Source: CAYWEM01 sp964457225
Lineage (GTDB): Bacteria > Acidobacteriota > Aminicenantia > UBA2199
Direction: 5' to 3'
Assembly: GCA_964457225.1 (NCBI GenBank)
Contig: CAYWEM010000009.1
Span: 1 to 64,000 of the forward strand
Length of the DNA: 64,000 bases
This document shows positions 16,239 through 23,437 of the stretch, one piece after another. The notes under the pieces were generated by a model. It did not search any database. It was not told the DNA's origin and saw only the letters and a program-made list of their open reading frames with translations. Positions within the stretch are counted from its first letter, which is position 1; every line of letters starts with the position of its first letter. Position numbers and translations under genes: made by a program.

Positions 16239-18638
16239 TTAGAATACCAGCTGCAGGCCTATTCTCATACTGCGCGGCATCTGCAGTTCCATGGCCAGCC
16301 TTTCGCCGCCTGAAAAGGCGTATTCCGAGAGTTCACTGGCAAAATCAAGCAGGTTGAAGAAACCCAGGAAAGCCCGGGCTTCCCCTCCGAACAGGCGGAA
16401 AGTGTAATTGAACTGCAGGCTGAAGTCCCAGAGGCAGTCTTCGCGGGGCCCGCCCTTTACTCCGCGTTCGTTCTCGGCCTTGATGGTCTGGTAGTAAATG
16501 ATGTGTTGACCGTGCCTGTGCAGGGTTTCAAAAAAGGCGAAGGGGTTGCCGTCGCGGTACTTGAAGTTGAGGGCCAGGAAAAAGTTGCGGGCCAGGTAAC
16601 GGCCGTATATCAACCGGCCGATGAAGGCCCGGTCGCCGTCCAGGCGGCCGTATGCGTTTATCCTGCTGTTCGGATCGGCCATGGACTCGCAGATGAAACC
16701 GAGATCATTGGCTCCCGCGCCGTTACCGAAGGCGGTCGGCCCCATGCCGATATGAGACAGCCAGGAAAACGAGAAAAACCAGCGATTCTCCCGGGCGCCG
16801 CTGAAATGAATCAGCAGTTGGGCGTAAAAGGGGTTCTTGGTGAAATCCTGGTTGCCCAGCTGAAAATCAAGATAGGGCCGGTCGTAAAAAAAGAAATCGT
16901 AGTCGCCTATGTTTTCAAAAAAACCGTATTCAGACCCGTGGTGTACCCAGGCCTGGTTGAGCATGGTCTTGTGGATGCCCTTGAGCTGCAGGCGATAATT
17001 GCGGCCGACCGGCATGGAATAGTCCAGCAGGAAACGGCGGCGCCCGGTGCGCCTGAAGTCGTCGGCCAAGCGGTGAAACGGTCCGCCGTGGAAGCCCAGC
17101 AAGGCTCCCTCTTCCCCGGGCTGGAAAAAACCATCCAGGTTGAGGTCGTTCCAGGACCTCATTTCACCGCCCGGGCGGCCCTGTTCCAGGAAAAAAGCGC
17201 TTTCCGCCCCCATTTGATACGGCATGTTTTCGAAAGCGAAGGAAAGCGAAGACCCGCGACCGGTATGCAGGGTGAAACCGAGATCAAAACCCGGACTCAG
17301 AAAAAGGAAATCGTTTGTTTTATCCTGGTAGCGGTTGGCGGCCAGGTCAAGCAGGATTTTTCCCTGCAGGCTGAGAAAAGAAGCGGGCCGGAAAACCGCC
17401 AGTCCGCCGCTGACCATTCGCCAGCGGCTGTGACGGTATGGAGCGGCTTCATGCTGCAGCAAGACCCGGTAAGGAACGGAACCTATGTTCAGGGCATGGG
17501 CCGGGGCGCTGGTTTCCCGGCCGCTGACGAAAACCGCGGCCCAGTCGGCAAAGAGACTCAGTTTGAAAGGGTGCTCAGCGGACTCGCCGATCAAGGGGTG
17601 CTCCAGCAGCAGGCGCAGGGTGTCAGCGGCAAAACGGCCCTGGCGATGAAAGGGCAGGAAACCTTCGCCGTCGTTATCCAGCAGGTTCTTGTCCCAGCCC
17701 GGTTGGCCGGGACTCAGGTTTTCCCGCTCAACCAGCAGGGACAGGTTGGCCGAGGTGCGGCCGAAACTCATTTCCAGGGCGGCCAGCATGGTGTTGGCGT
17801 TGCGGGCCAGGGTTTCCTGGGGCAGGCGGCCCAGTTCGGCGTTCAGGCGGTCACGGTTCTGGTGCTCGTAAACCAGGCTGAAAGAGCGGTAGGGCCCCGT
17901 GCGGGAAGATGCATGGCGGGCCAGCAGGCTCAGCCTTTCACCCTGTTCCGCGAACATGGTGTTGTGCTGATTGAAATCGTTGAAGTTACGGTCAAGCTGC
18001 AGGTAGGAAAGGGCGAACAGGACTTCCCCCCGGGCCAGGGCCCCCTGGTGCAGGTAGTCCAGCTGGACGTTTTTCGCGATCCGGCGCCTGGTGTCGTAAA
18101 GCATCTGGTTGCGGTTGGTCGGGTGGTTTATGATCGCTATTTTGCCCAGTGCGGTCATGCCGCCGAGCCGGCTGAAAGCGCTGGATACGGAAAAGACGTT
18201 GATCCGCTCCGACCCCGAGCGCAGAGTTGTGTCCAGTCCGGAACCCTGGTACAAGGGAGAGGAACCTTTCAGCCGGAAGCTTTCCACGGCCAGGGCCGGC
18301 ACGCTGAAGGCGGCCTGACCGTCGTACAGGGCCGATCCCATGGGCAGGCCGGCCATGTACCAGTTGAAGTGATGGGGTGAATCTCCCTCGAAATATACCC
18401 TGGGATGATCCAGCAGGGCGAAGCCGTTGTTTTCTTCGATCAGCATGGTGGTGTCGGGCGCGAAGTTTTCAAAGAAGCTGGGCATGAATCGCCCCCCGGG
18501 CAGGTAGTCCAGCATGAAAGAAGGCAGGCTGATGACTCCTTCCCGGTAGACGAACGGTTCCCAGGCCGACAGGCTTTGCAGGAGTATTGCCAGCATGAAT
18601 ATCAGCAACGGCGATCGCGGGGACTTCTTTTTGTTCAT
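16239..18638 (-). CDS. TonB-dependent-receptor-like outer-membrane beta-barrel
   Basis: This 799-aa protein has a signal peptide (hydrophobic run about 10-25 after MNKKKSPR). A plug-like N-terminal region (MAGLPMGSALYDGQAAFSVP, then AVESFRLKGSSPLYQGSG) recalls the plug of TonB-dependent receptors. The rest is made of alternating amphipathic strands rich in aromatic residues, ending MRIGLQLVF with a terminal phenylalanine, the signature of BAM-inserted barrels. No clear TonB box is visible, so transport is not certain. It is transcribed divergently from the aminotransferase. The promoter at 18645-18672 places the -10 six bases before the ATG, with only a weak AGGA in between. The ligand is unknown. 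Confidence 0.75.
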   Translation of the reverse strand: MNKKKSPRSPLLIFMLAILLQSLSAWEPFVYREGVISLPSFMLDYLPGGRFMPSFFENFAPDTTMLIEENNGFALLDHPRVYFEGDSPHHFNWYMAGLPMGSALYDGQAAFSVPALAVESFRLKGSSPLYQGSGLDTTLRSGSERINVFSVSSAFSRLGGMTALGKIAIINHPTNRNQMLYDTRRRIAKNVQLDYLHQGALARGEVLFALSYLQLDRNFNDFNQHNTMFAEQGERLSLLARHASSRTGPYRSFSLVYEHQNRDRLNAELGRLPQETLARNANTMLAALEMSFGRTSANLSLLVERENLSPGQPGWDKNLLDNDGEGFLPFHRQGRFAADTLRLLLEHPLIGESAEHPFKLSLFADWAAVFVSGRETSAPAHALNIGSVPYRVLLQHEAAPYRHSRWRMVSGGLAVFRPASFLSLQGKILLDLAANRYQDKTNDFLFLSPGFDLGFTLHTGRGSSLSFAFENMPYQMGAESAFFLEQGRPGGEMRSWNDLNLDGFFQPGEEGALLGFHGGPFHRLADDFRRTGRRRFLLDYSMPVGRNYRLQLKGIHKTMLNQAWVHHGSEYGFFENIGDYDFFFYDRPYLDFQLGNQDFTKNPFYAQLLIHFSGARENRWFFSFSWLSHIGMGPTAFGNGAGANDLGFICESMADPNSRINAYGRLDGDRAFIGRLIYGRYLARNFFLALNFKYRDGNPFAFFETLHRHGQHIIYYQTIKAENERGVKGGPREDCLWDFSLQFNYTFRLFGGEARAFLGFFNLLDFASELSEYAFSGGERLAMELQMPRSMRIGLQLVF

Positions 18639-18644
18639 TCCTGA

Positions 18645-18672
18645 TTTATACCATAAAACCGGGCCTTGTAAA
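18645..18672 (-). promoter_or_regulatory. Promoter of the outer-membrane protein gene, leaderless type
   Basis: On the minus strand TTTACA (18672-18667), a 16-bp spacer and TATAAA (18650-18645) end 6 nt before the ATG at 18638. Confidence 0.5.
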
Positions 18673-18687
18673 CAGGCGGCCGGGAGG

Positions 18688-18716
18688 TTGACCGGGTCAG
18701 GCGGAGCTTATATAAT
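18688..18716 (+). promoter_or_regulatory. Aminotransferase promoter
   Basis: TTGACC (18688-18693), 17 bp and a perfect TATAAT (18711-18716). The transcript would have a 5' leader of about 14 nt that includes AGGAGG (18727-18732). Confidence 0.7.
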
Positions 18717-18736
18717 TGGAAAACACAGGAGGCAAC

Positions 18737-19930
18737 GTGATCGTATCAAAACGGGCCAGGTCCATTCAGGCCTCACCAATCCGCAAGCTGGCCGCCTTTG
18801 CCGGCGCGGCCAAGAAAAGAGGCGTCAAGGTTTACCATCTGAACATCGGGCAGCCGGATATCGCCACTCCCGAGGCTTTCATGGCAAGTGTCAGGAATTT
18901 TTCCGACCCGGTTCTTTCCTACGGCCCTTCCGACGGCCTGCCGGAATTGAAGGAGACCATGGTGCATTACTTCGCCAGGTACGGTATCGCCCTTGACCAG
19001 GAGCAGATACTGATCACCACCGGCGGCAGTGAAGCCATCTCTTTCGCTTTCAGCGTGGTCGCCGACCCGGGTGATGAGATAATCGTTTTCGAGCCTTTTT
19101 ATACCAATTACAACGGCTATGCCACCCTGGCCAATGTCGACCTGGTGCCGGTGACCACCCTGGCCACCGAGGGTTTTCACCTGCCGGCCGACCAGGAAAT
19201 AACCAGCCGGATAACTCCAAGAACCAGGGCCATTCTGATATGCTCCCCGAACAATCCTACCGGTACGGTGTTCAGCGAAGAGGAAATCAGGCGGCTGGGC
19301 GAAATCGCCCGTAATCACAACCTGTACCTGATAGCCGATGAAGTTTACAAGGAGTTCACCTACGACGGGCTCAGCCATTTCAGCGTGCTGCAGCTGGCCG
19401 GCCTGGAAGACCGGGTGATCGTGGTTGATTCCATCTCCAAGCGATTTTCCGCCTGCGGCGCCCGTATCGGGGCGGTCATGTCCAGGAACAGCGAAGTCAT
19501 GGCCGCGGTCATGAAATTCGCCCAGGCCCGGCTCTGTCCGCCGACCCTGGAACAGGCCGGGGCTATCGGCGCCTATTCCATGGGAGCCGAGTACTTCGAT
19601 TCCATCCGGGTCGAATACACGAAGAGACGAGACATCCTGTTTTCCATCCTGACTTCGCGGCCGGATATAGTATTATGCAAGCCCGAAGGCGCTTTCTACC
19701 TGATGGCCGGCCTGCCGGTCAAGGATGCGGATCATTTTGCCACCTGGCTGCTCAACGATTTTTCGGATCAGAATGAAACCGTCATGCTGGCCCCCGGCAA
19801 CGGCTTCTATTCAACCGCCGGCCGGGGTCAGAACGAAGTCCGCCTGGCTTATGTCCTGGATGCCCCCAAGCTGGAGCGGGCCGGGCAAATTCTGCTCAGG
19901 GCCCTGGAGCGTTACCGGGATATAGGCTGA
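18737..19930 (+). CDS. PLP-dependent class I/II aminotransferase (aspartate aminotransferase-like)
   Basis: The protein is 397 aa when started at GTG 18737, four bases after AGGAGG. This start gives VIVSKRARSIQASPIRKLA, the usual family opening; earlier codons lie within the promoter. Fold-type I motifs are all present: NIGQPDIATP, SYGPSDGLPELKE, the PLP-phosphate loop TTGGSEAIS, CSPNNPTGTVFS, the ring-stacking ADEVYKEF and the Schiff-base lysine K235 in DSISKRFSACGARIG. It should move amino groups between an amino acid and a 2-oxo acid in the cytoplasm, probably an Asp/Ala/aromatic-type substrate, though specificity cannot be read. It overlaps the convergent osmC-like gene by 19 nt at their 3' ends. 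Confidence 0.9.
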   Translation: MIVSKRARSIQASPIRKLAAFAGAAKKRGVKVYHLNIGQPDIATPEAFMASVRNFSDPVLSYGPSDGLPELKETMVHYFARYGIALDQEQILITTGGSEAISFAFSVVADPGDEIIVFEPFYTNYNGYATLANVDLVPVTTLATEGFHLPADQEITSRITPRTRAILICSPNNPTGTVFSEEEIRRLGEIARNHNLYLIADEVYKEFTYDGLSHFSVLQLAGLEDRVIVVDSISKRFSACGARIGAVMSRNSEVMAAVMKFAQARLCPPTLEQAGAIGAYSMGAEYFDSIRVEYTKRRDILFSILTSRPDIVLCKPEGAFYLMAGLPVKDADHFATWLLNDFSDQNETVMLAPGNGFYSTAGRGQNEVRLAYVLDAPKLERAGQILLRALERYRDIG

Positions 19931-20340
19931 GGCTCTCTGGAGCTGACCGTGATTTCGATCAGCGGCGGCTGGTCAAGGTGTTTTTTCACCGAGCATTGTT
20001 GAGCCGCCCTGACCAGGGCATTGTGGTACTTGGCCGGAAATGAGGCTGGAACTTCCACCAGCATTTGCACCGTGTCAATGGTTTTGGTGTTTTCATCGAT
20101 CAGCAGGCTCTGCCTGATTTCCAGCCCGGCGGTGTCTATGTTCCTTTCCAGGCAGAAGCTCAGCACGTAGTAGCCTGCGCAGGTGGCCAGGGATGCCAGG
20201 AACAGGTCGAAGGGACTCGGATCAGTTCCTTCTCCGCCGAATTTCTGCGGCTGATCGGTTTTTATGGTAAAACCCCGATAGTCGGCATAGACTTTCTTTC
20301 CACCCGGGAAATAAACTCGCATGGACACTTTTTCCTCCAT
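19912..20340 (-). CDS. OsmC/Ohr-family protein
   Basis: OsmC-like protein of about 142 aa. The family elements are FGGEGTDPSPFDLFLASLATCAGYY, holding the first cysteine with a second in SFCLERN, and a third cysteine in AQQCSVKKHL. In OsmC and Ohr, a reactive cysteine pair reduces organic hydroperoxides. Here the second conserved position falls in QQCSVKKHL as in the YhfA-like OsmC group, so peroxidase activity is likely but not certain. I start at Met 20340 (MEEKVSMRVYFPGGKK), where the domain begins; an in-frame ATG at 20373 would add 11 residues. It is divergent from the solute-binding-protein operon, with about 100 bp between them. Confidence 0.8.
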   Translation of the reverse strand: MEEKVSMRVYFPGGKKVYADYRGFTIKTDQPQKFGGEGTDPSPFDLFLASLATCAGYYVLSFCLERNIDTAGLEIRQSLLIDENTKTIDTVQMLVEVPASFPAKYHNALVRAAQQCSVKKHLDQPPLIEITVSSREPQPISR

Positions 20341-20409
20341 TGAGCTGATTGAATACAGGAAATGATAACACAAAAACCTTTTCAGGCAAGCCGGTATTTC
20401 CCGGCCAGG

Positions 20410-20437
20410 TTGCTTTTTGATAGCACTTGAGTATAAT
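20410..20437 (+). promoter_or_regulatory. Promoter of the solute-binding protein operon, leaderless type
   Basis: A perfect TATAAT (20432-20437) lies 6 nt before the ATG at 20444; a weak TTGCTT (20410-20415) lies 16 bp upstream of it. The six bases between are TAAACC, with no ribosome site. Confidence 0.5.
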
Positions 20438-20443
20438 TAAACC

Positions 20444-21943
20444 ATGCCCAAGTTGAAAACGGGTTGCCTGCTCGGCCTGCTGCTCGTTTTAACCGCCTGC
20501 GGAACTCCCGATGCGGCCAAGGAAACACCGCCCCTCAGCATAGCCACCACCACCGCTTTCGAAAAGGGGGACAATCCTTTCCGCAACCCGATCATGGCCC
20601 TGACGCCGTATTTCTCCCTGACTTACACCACGCTGTATCGATTCGACGAGTCACTGGTGCCGGTGCCCTTCCTGGTTGAGCGGGTGGAAAGAACGGATGC
20701 CTGCCGGGTGATCCTCCACCTGCGGCGCGATTTCCGCTTTTCAGACGGCACGCCGATCGACGGCCGGCATGTACTCTGGTCCCTGCGTTACGGATTCCGC
20801 AACGCCCGCAATCCCAATCCCCTTTTCCGGCGCCTGGTCGGAGGTGATGAATTCGTAACAGGGGCCGGCGAGGATTTCCCCGGCCTGGAACTGCTTTCAG
20901 ATTATGCCCTTCAACTGACTTTCAATACCGACAATTTTGATTTTCCCTATTACCTGGCTTCAAGTTCACTGTCGATAGTCCCGGTCGACTGGACGGCCGA
21001 CAGCCTGGTTACTTCGGCCGCCTATTACCCTGAATCAATAGAGGTCATGGAAGACCGCAGCCTGGTCAGCCTGAGCCGCAATCCCGGTTTCCCGCTGGAA
21101 ATCTCTCTGCCCGACGAGCTGAGTTTCATTTTCCTGAGGCGGCGGGAACCCTTCGAAGAGGTCATAGCCGCCGGGGATTGCGACCTGTTCATCAGTCCCC
21201 TGGGCCGGGGCAACCTGAACGCCCATCCTGATTATTACCTCCACAAGTCGCCGATAGTCGGGTCTTTCTACCTGCAGATGAATCCTGAAAGAGGGCCCTT
21301 GAGAGATCAGGCCCTGAGGCGATTTATACTGCACCTTTTCAACTTTCCGGCCATGCTGCAGGAAAAAAAGTGGGCTTTCGCCTCGCCGGCCACTCACGTT
21401 CTTTCCTACGGGGTGCCGGAATACTTCCTTTTCAAGCCTTTTTCCAGGTCTCCGGCCGAACATCCGCGACCTCCGGGGTTCATCCGCCTGAGGGCCATCA
21501 GTACCGAGACCGGGGTCCGGCCTGAGTTGATGGAATTCGTCCGCTCCCGCCTGGAGGAAGAAAAAATCATTTTGGACATCGATTGGCTCAGGGGCCAGGA
21601 ATTTTTTGACCGCCTGGACCGGGGCGATTTTGACCTGGGGGCTTTTTACCACATGCTGGATGTACCTATAGCCATTCACTTTTACGAGATTCTCTTTTCG
21701 CCCGGCATGGAGCTGAACCGCAATTTTCATTATCCCGAAGCCCATGAACTGCTGGCCGAATACCAGCGGGACCTGGATGAAAAACGCCGGCTTCACCTGC
21801 TGGCCAGGCTGGAGGAACTGGCCCGGGACCAGGCCGTACTGGTGCCTGTTTTCAACCCCTTGAATTTTCTCGGCTACCGTCAGCGGGCCCGTGACGTCCG
21901 CATGAACTACCTGCTGCACTTCCTCTACCGGGAAAAACCATGA
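20444..21943 (+). CDS. Family 5 (peptide/nickel-type) solute-binding lipoprotein
   Basis: This 499-aa lipoprotein has a lipobox at residues 16-19 (LTAC), so it should be anchored by acylated Cys19. The rest matches SBP_bac_5 proteins: a first lobe with YTTLYRFDESLVPVPFLVE and HLRRDFRFSDGTPIDGRHVLWSLRYGF, the family's core signature, then the hinge and second lobe (SFYLQMNPERGPLRDQALRRFI). Such proteins normally deliver peptides or similar ligands to an ABC permease, yet no permease or ATPase gene lies nearby. Instead the histidine kinase gene overlaps its stop by 4 nt (ATGA). The most economical reading is a ligand receptor for that kinase. The substrate is unknown. The promoter predicts a leaderless message. 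Confidence 0.88.
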   Translation: MPKLKTGCLLGLLLVLTACGTPDAAKETPPLSIATTTAFEKGDNPFRNPIMALTPYFSLTYTTLYRFDESLVPVPFLVERVERTDACRVILHLRRDFRFSDGTPIDGRHVLWSLRYGFRNARNPNPLFRRLVGGDEFVTGAGEDFPGLELLSDYALQLTFNTDNFDFPYYLASSSLSIVPVDWTADSLVTSAAYYPESIEVMEDRSLVSLSRNPGFPLEISLPDELSFIFLRRREPFEEVIAAGDCDLFISPLGRGNLNAHPDYYLHKSPIVGSFYLQMNPERGPLRDQALRRFILHLFNFPAMLQEKKWAFASPATHVLSYGVPEYFLFKPFSRSPAEHPRPPGFIRLRAISTETGVRPELMEFVRSRLEEEKIILDIDWLRGQEFFDRLDRGDFDLGAFYHMLDVPIAIHFYEILFSPGMELNRNFHYPEAHELLAEYQRDLDEKRRLHLLARLEELARDQAVLVPVFNPLNFLGYRQRARDVRMNYLLHFLYREKP

Positions 21944-23412
21944 TAATCAACCGCATCAGGTTTAAACTGCCGGCCACCGTGCTGGCGGTTACAATCGCCT
22001 CTTTCCTGGTATTCATTTTCGTACTGAACACCAACCTGAGACGTACCACCGCCGATGAAATCGGCAAAAACGCGGTTCTGACCGGAGGCAATGCCGCCGA
22101 AGCCTTGCGCCAGTCCTTGTTTTACTCCGATTACACCCTGTTGCGCAACATCGCCGACCCGCTGGCCACGGAGGATTTTTCCTATTTCCTGGTTCACGAC
22201 GCCAATACCGGGAGTTTTGCCTACAACCGGGGAGCCGTGGATCCGGCCGCCGCACCTGAGGAAATCTTGGCCAGGCTGGCTCAGGCCGGCCGCCAGCGGG
22301 TTTTCAGCCAGGTTGTCCTGCCCGGGGAGGGAGAATTCAACGAGTACATTTTCCCGATCGTCCTGGGCGGCGTTGAAAGTCCGTTCGGACACGTGATCAT
22401 AGGGATATCGCGGCAACAGATCGCCGATAGGCTGCGGTCCATCAGCCGGCAGGTGATCCTGGTCGGCCTGGCCGCCCTGGTCCTGCTGAGTTTCCTGGTT
22501 TTTTTACTGAGCCTCGGTTTTTCCCGGCCGATAAGCGAACTCACGGCCACCATAACCTCGTTTTCCGGCGGTGATTTACAGGCCCGGGCCGGGATCAGGA
22601 CCGGCGATGAAATCGAGATCCTGTCCGACACCTTCAACCAGATGGCCGACAAGATCAACGACCAGATAGCTTCGATCGAAAAGTACAGCCGGGAACTGGA
22701 ATCCATGGTCCAGGAAAGGACGGCCAAGTGGCAGGCGGCCCAGGAAGAACTGCACCGCAAGGAAAAGGATTTGCTCCGGGCTGAAAAAATGCAGGGACTG
22801 AACCTGCTGCTCGGTTCAATAGCCCATGAAATCAACAATCCCCTGGCCATCATTTCCGGCAACCTGCAGTTCCTGCAGAAAGACGATGCTGACCGCCAGC
22901 GCAGAATCGAGAAAATCGACCAGTCGGTCAGCCGGATCAGCAAGCTGATCGGTGACCTGGCGTTTTTTGCTTCAATCCGCGAGGTGACCATCAAGGCGGT
23001 TGATGTCAGGATCTTGCTGAAGGAACTGGCCGCCGAAATGATCCCAGGGCACATCGATTTCTCCGTTGCCGGAAGCGGGAACGTGCAGTTCTGGGCCAAT
23101 GAAGAAATGCTGCGCCTGGTGCTGGGCAACGTGTTGAGTAATGCCGTCGAGGAATTGCGGCCTGAGGCCGGGCCGGGCCGGATCAGGGTGGAACTGGCCG
23201 AAGACGCTCAGCGCTGCGTTGTGACCATCAGCGATAACGGTCCGGGTTTCCGGCAGCCGGAAAGGGTGTTTGAGCCGTTCTACACCACCCGCGAGGACAG
23301 GAAGGGTCTCGGTCTTACTTATGTTTATCATATCGTCCACCTGCACAACGGCGAGGTCAAGGCGGAAAATCTCGATCAGGGAGCCCGGGTGACCATCGTA
23401 CTGCCCAAGTAA
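21940..23412 (+). CDS. Membrane sensor histidine kinase with HAMP domain
   Basis: The protein is 490 aa. The first membrane segment (about 8-28) and the second (about 168-192, VILVGLAALVLLSFLVFLL) enclose an external sensor domain of about 140 residues with no family I can name. HAMP (about 193-245, PISELTATITSFSGGDLQAR) and a coiled coil lead into the dimerisation helix, with phospho-acceptor His296 in GSIAHEINNPLAI. The ATPase domain has the N box (LRLVLGNVLSNAVEEL), G1 DNGPGF, an F-type box (FEPFYTTR) and G2 GLGLTY. Start and stop are translationally coupled to the solute-binding protein upstream. No response regulator is encoded next to it. It probably reports ligand occupancy of that lipoprotein. 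Confidence 0.92.
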   Translation: MIINRIRFKLPATVLAVTIASFLVFIFVLNTNLRRTTADEIGKNAVLTGGNAAEALRQSLFYSDYTLLRNIADPLATEDFSYFLVHDANTGSFAYNRGAVDPAAAPEEILARLAQAGRQRVFSQVVLPGEGEFNEYIFPIVLGGVESPFGHVIIGISRQQIADRLRSISRQVILVGLAALVLLSFLVFLLSLGFSRPISELTATITSFSGGDLQARAGIRTGDEIEILSDTFNQMADKINDQIASIEKYSRELESMVQERTAKWQAAQEELHRKEKDLLRAEKMQGLNLLLGSIAHEINNPLAIISGNLQFLQKDDADRQRRIEKIDQSVSRISKLIGDLAFFASIREVTIKAVDVRILLKELAAEMIPGHIDFSVAGSGNVQFWANEEMLRLVLGNVLSNAVEELRPEAGPGRIRVELAEDAQRCVVTISDNGPGFRQPERVFEPFYTTREDRKGLGLTYVYHIVHLHNGEVKAENLDQGARVTIVLPK

Positions 23413-23437
23413 GCGTGTTTTTTTTCGGATTGGCATC

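Noticed and set aside
16503..18380. A 625-codon open frame on the plus strand.
   Set aside because: It is antisense to the outer-membrane protein gene, low in complexity, and has no domain. GC-rich third positions keep antisense frames open; the minus-strand gene has a signal peptide and barrel signature.
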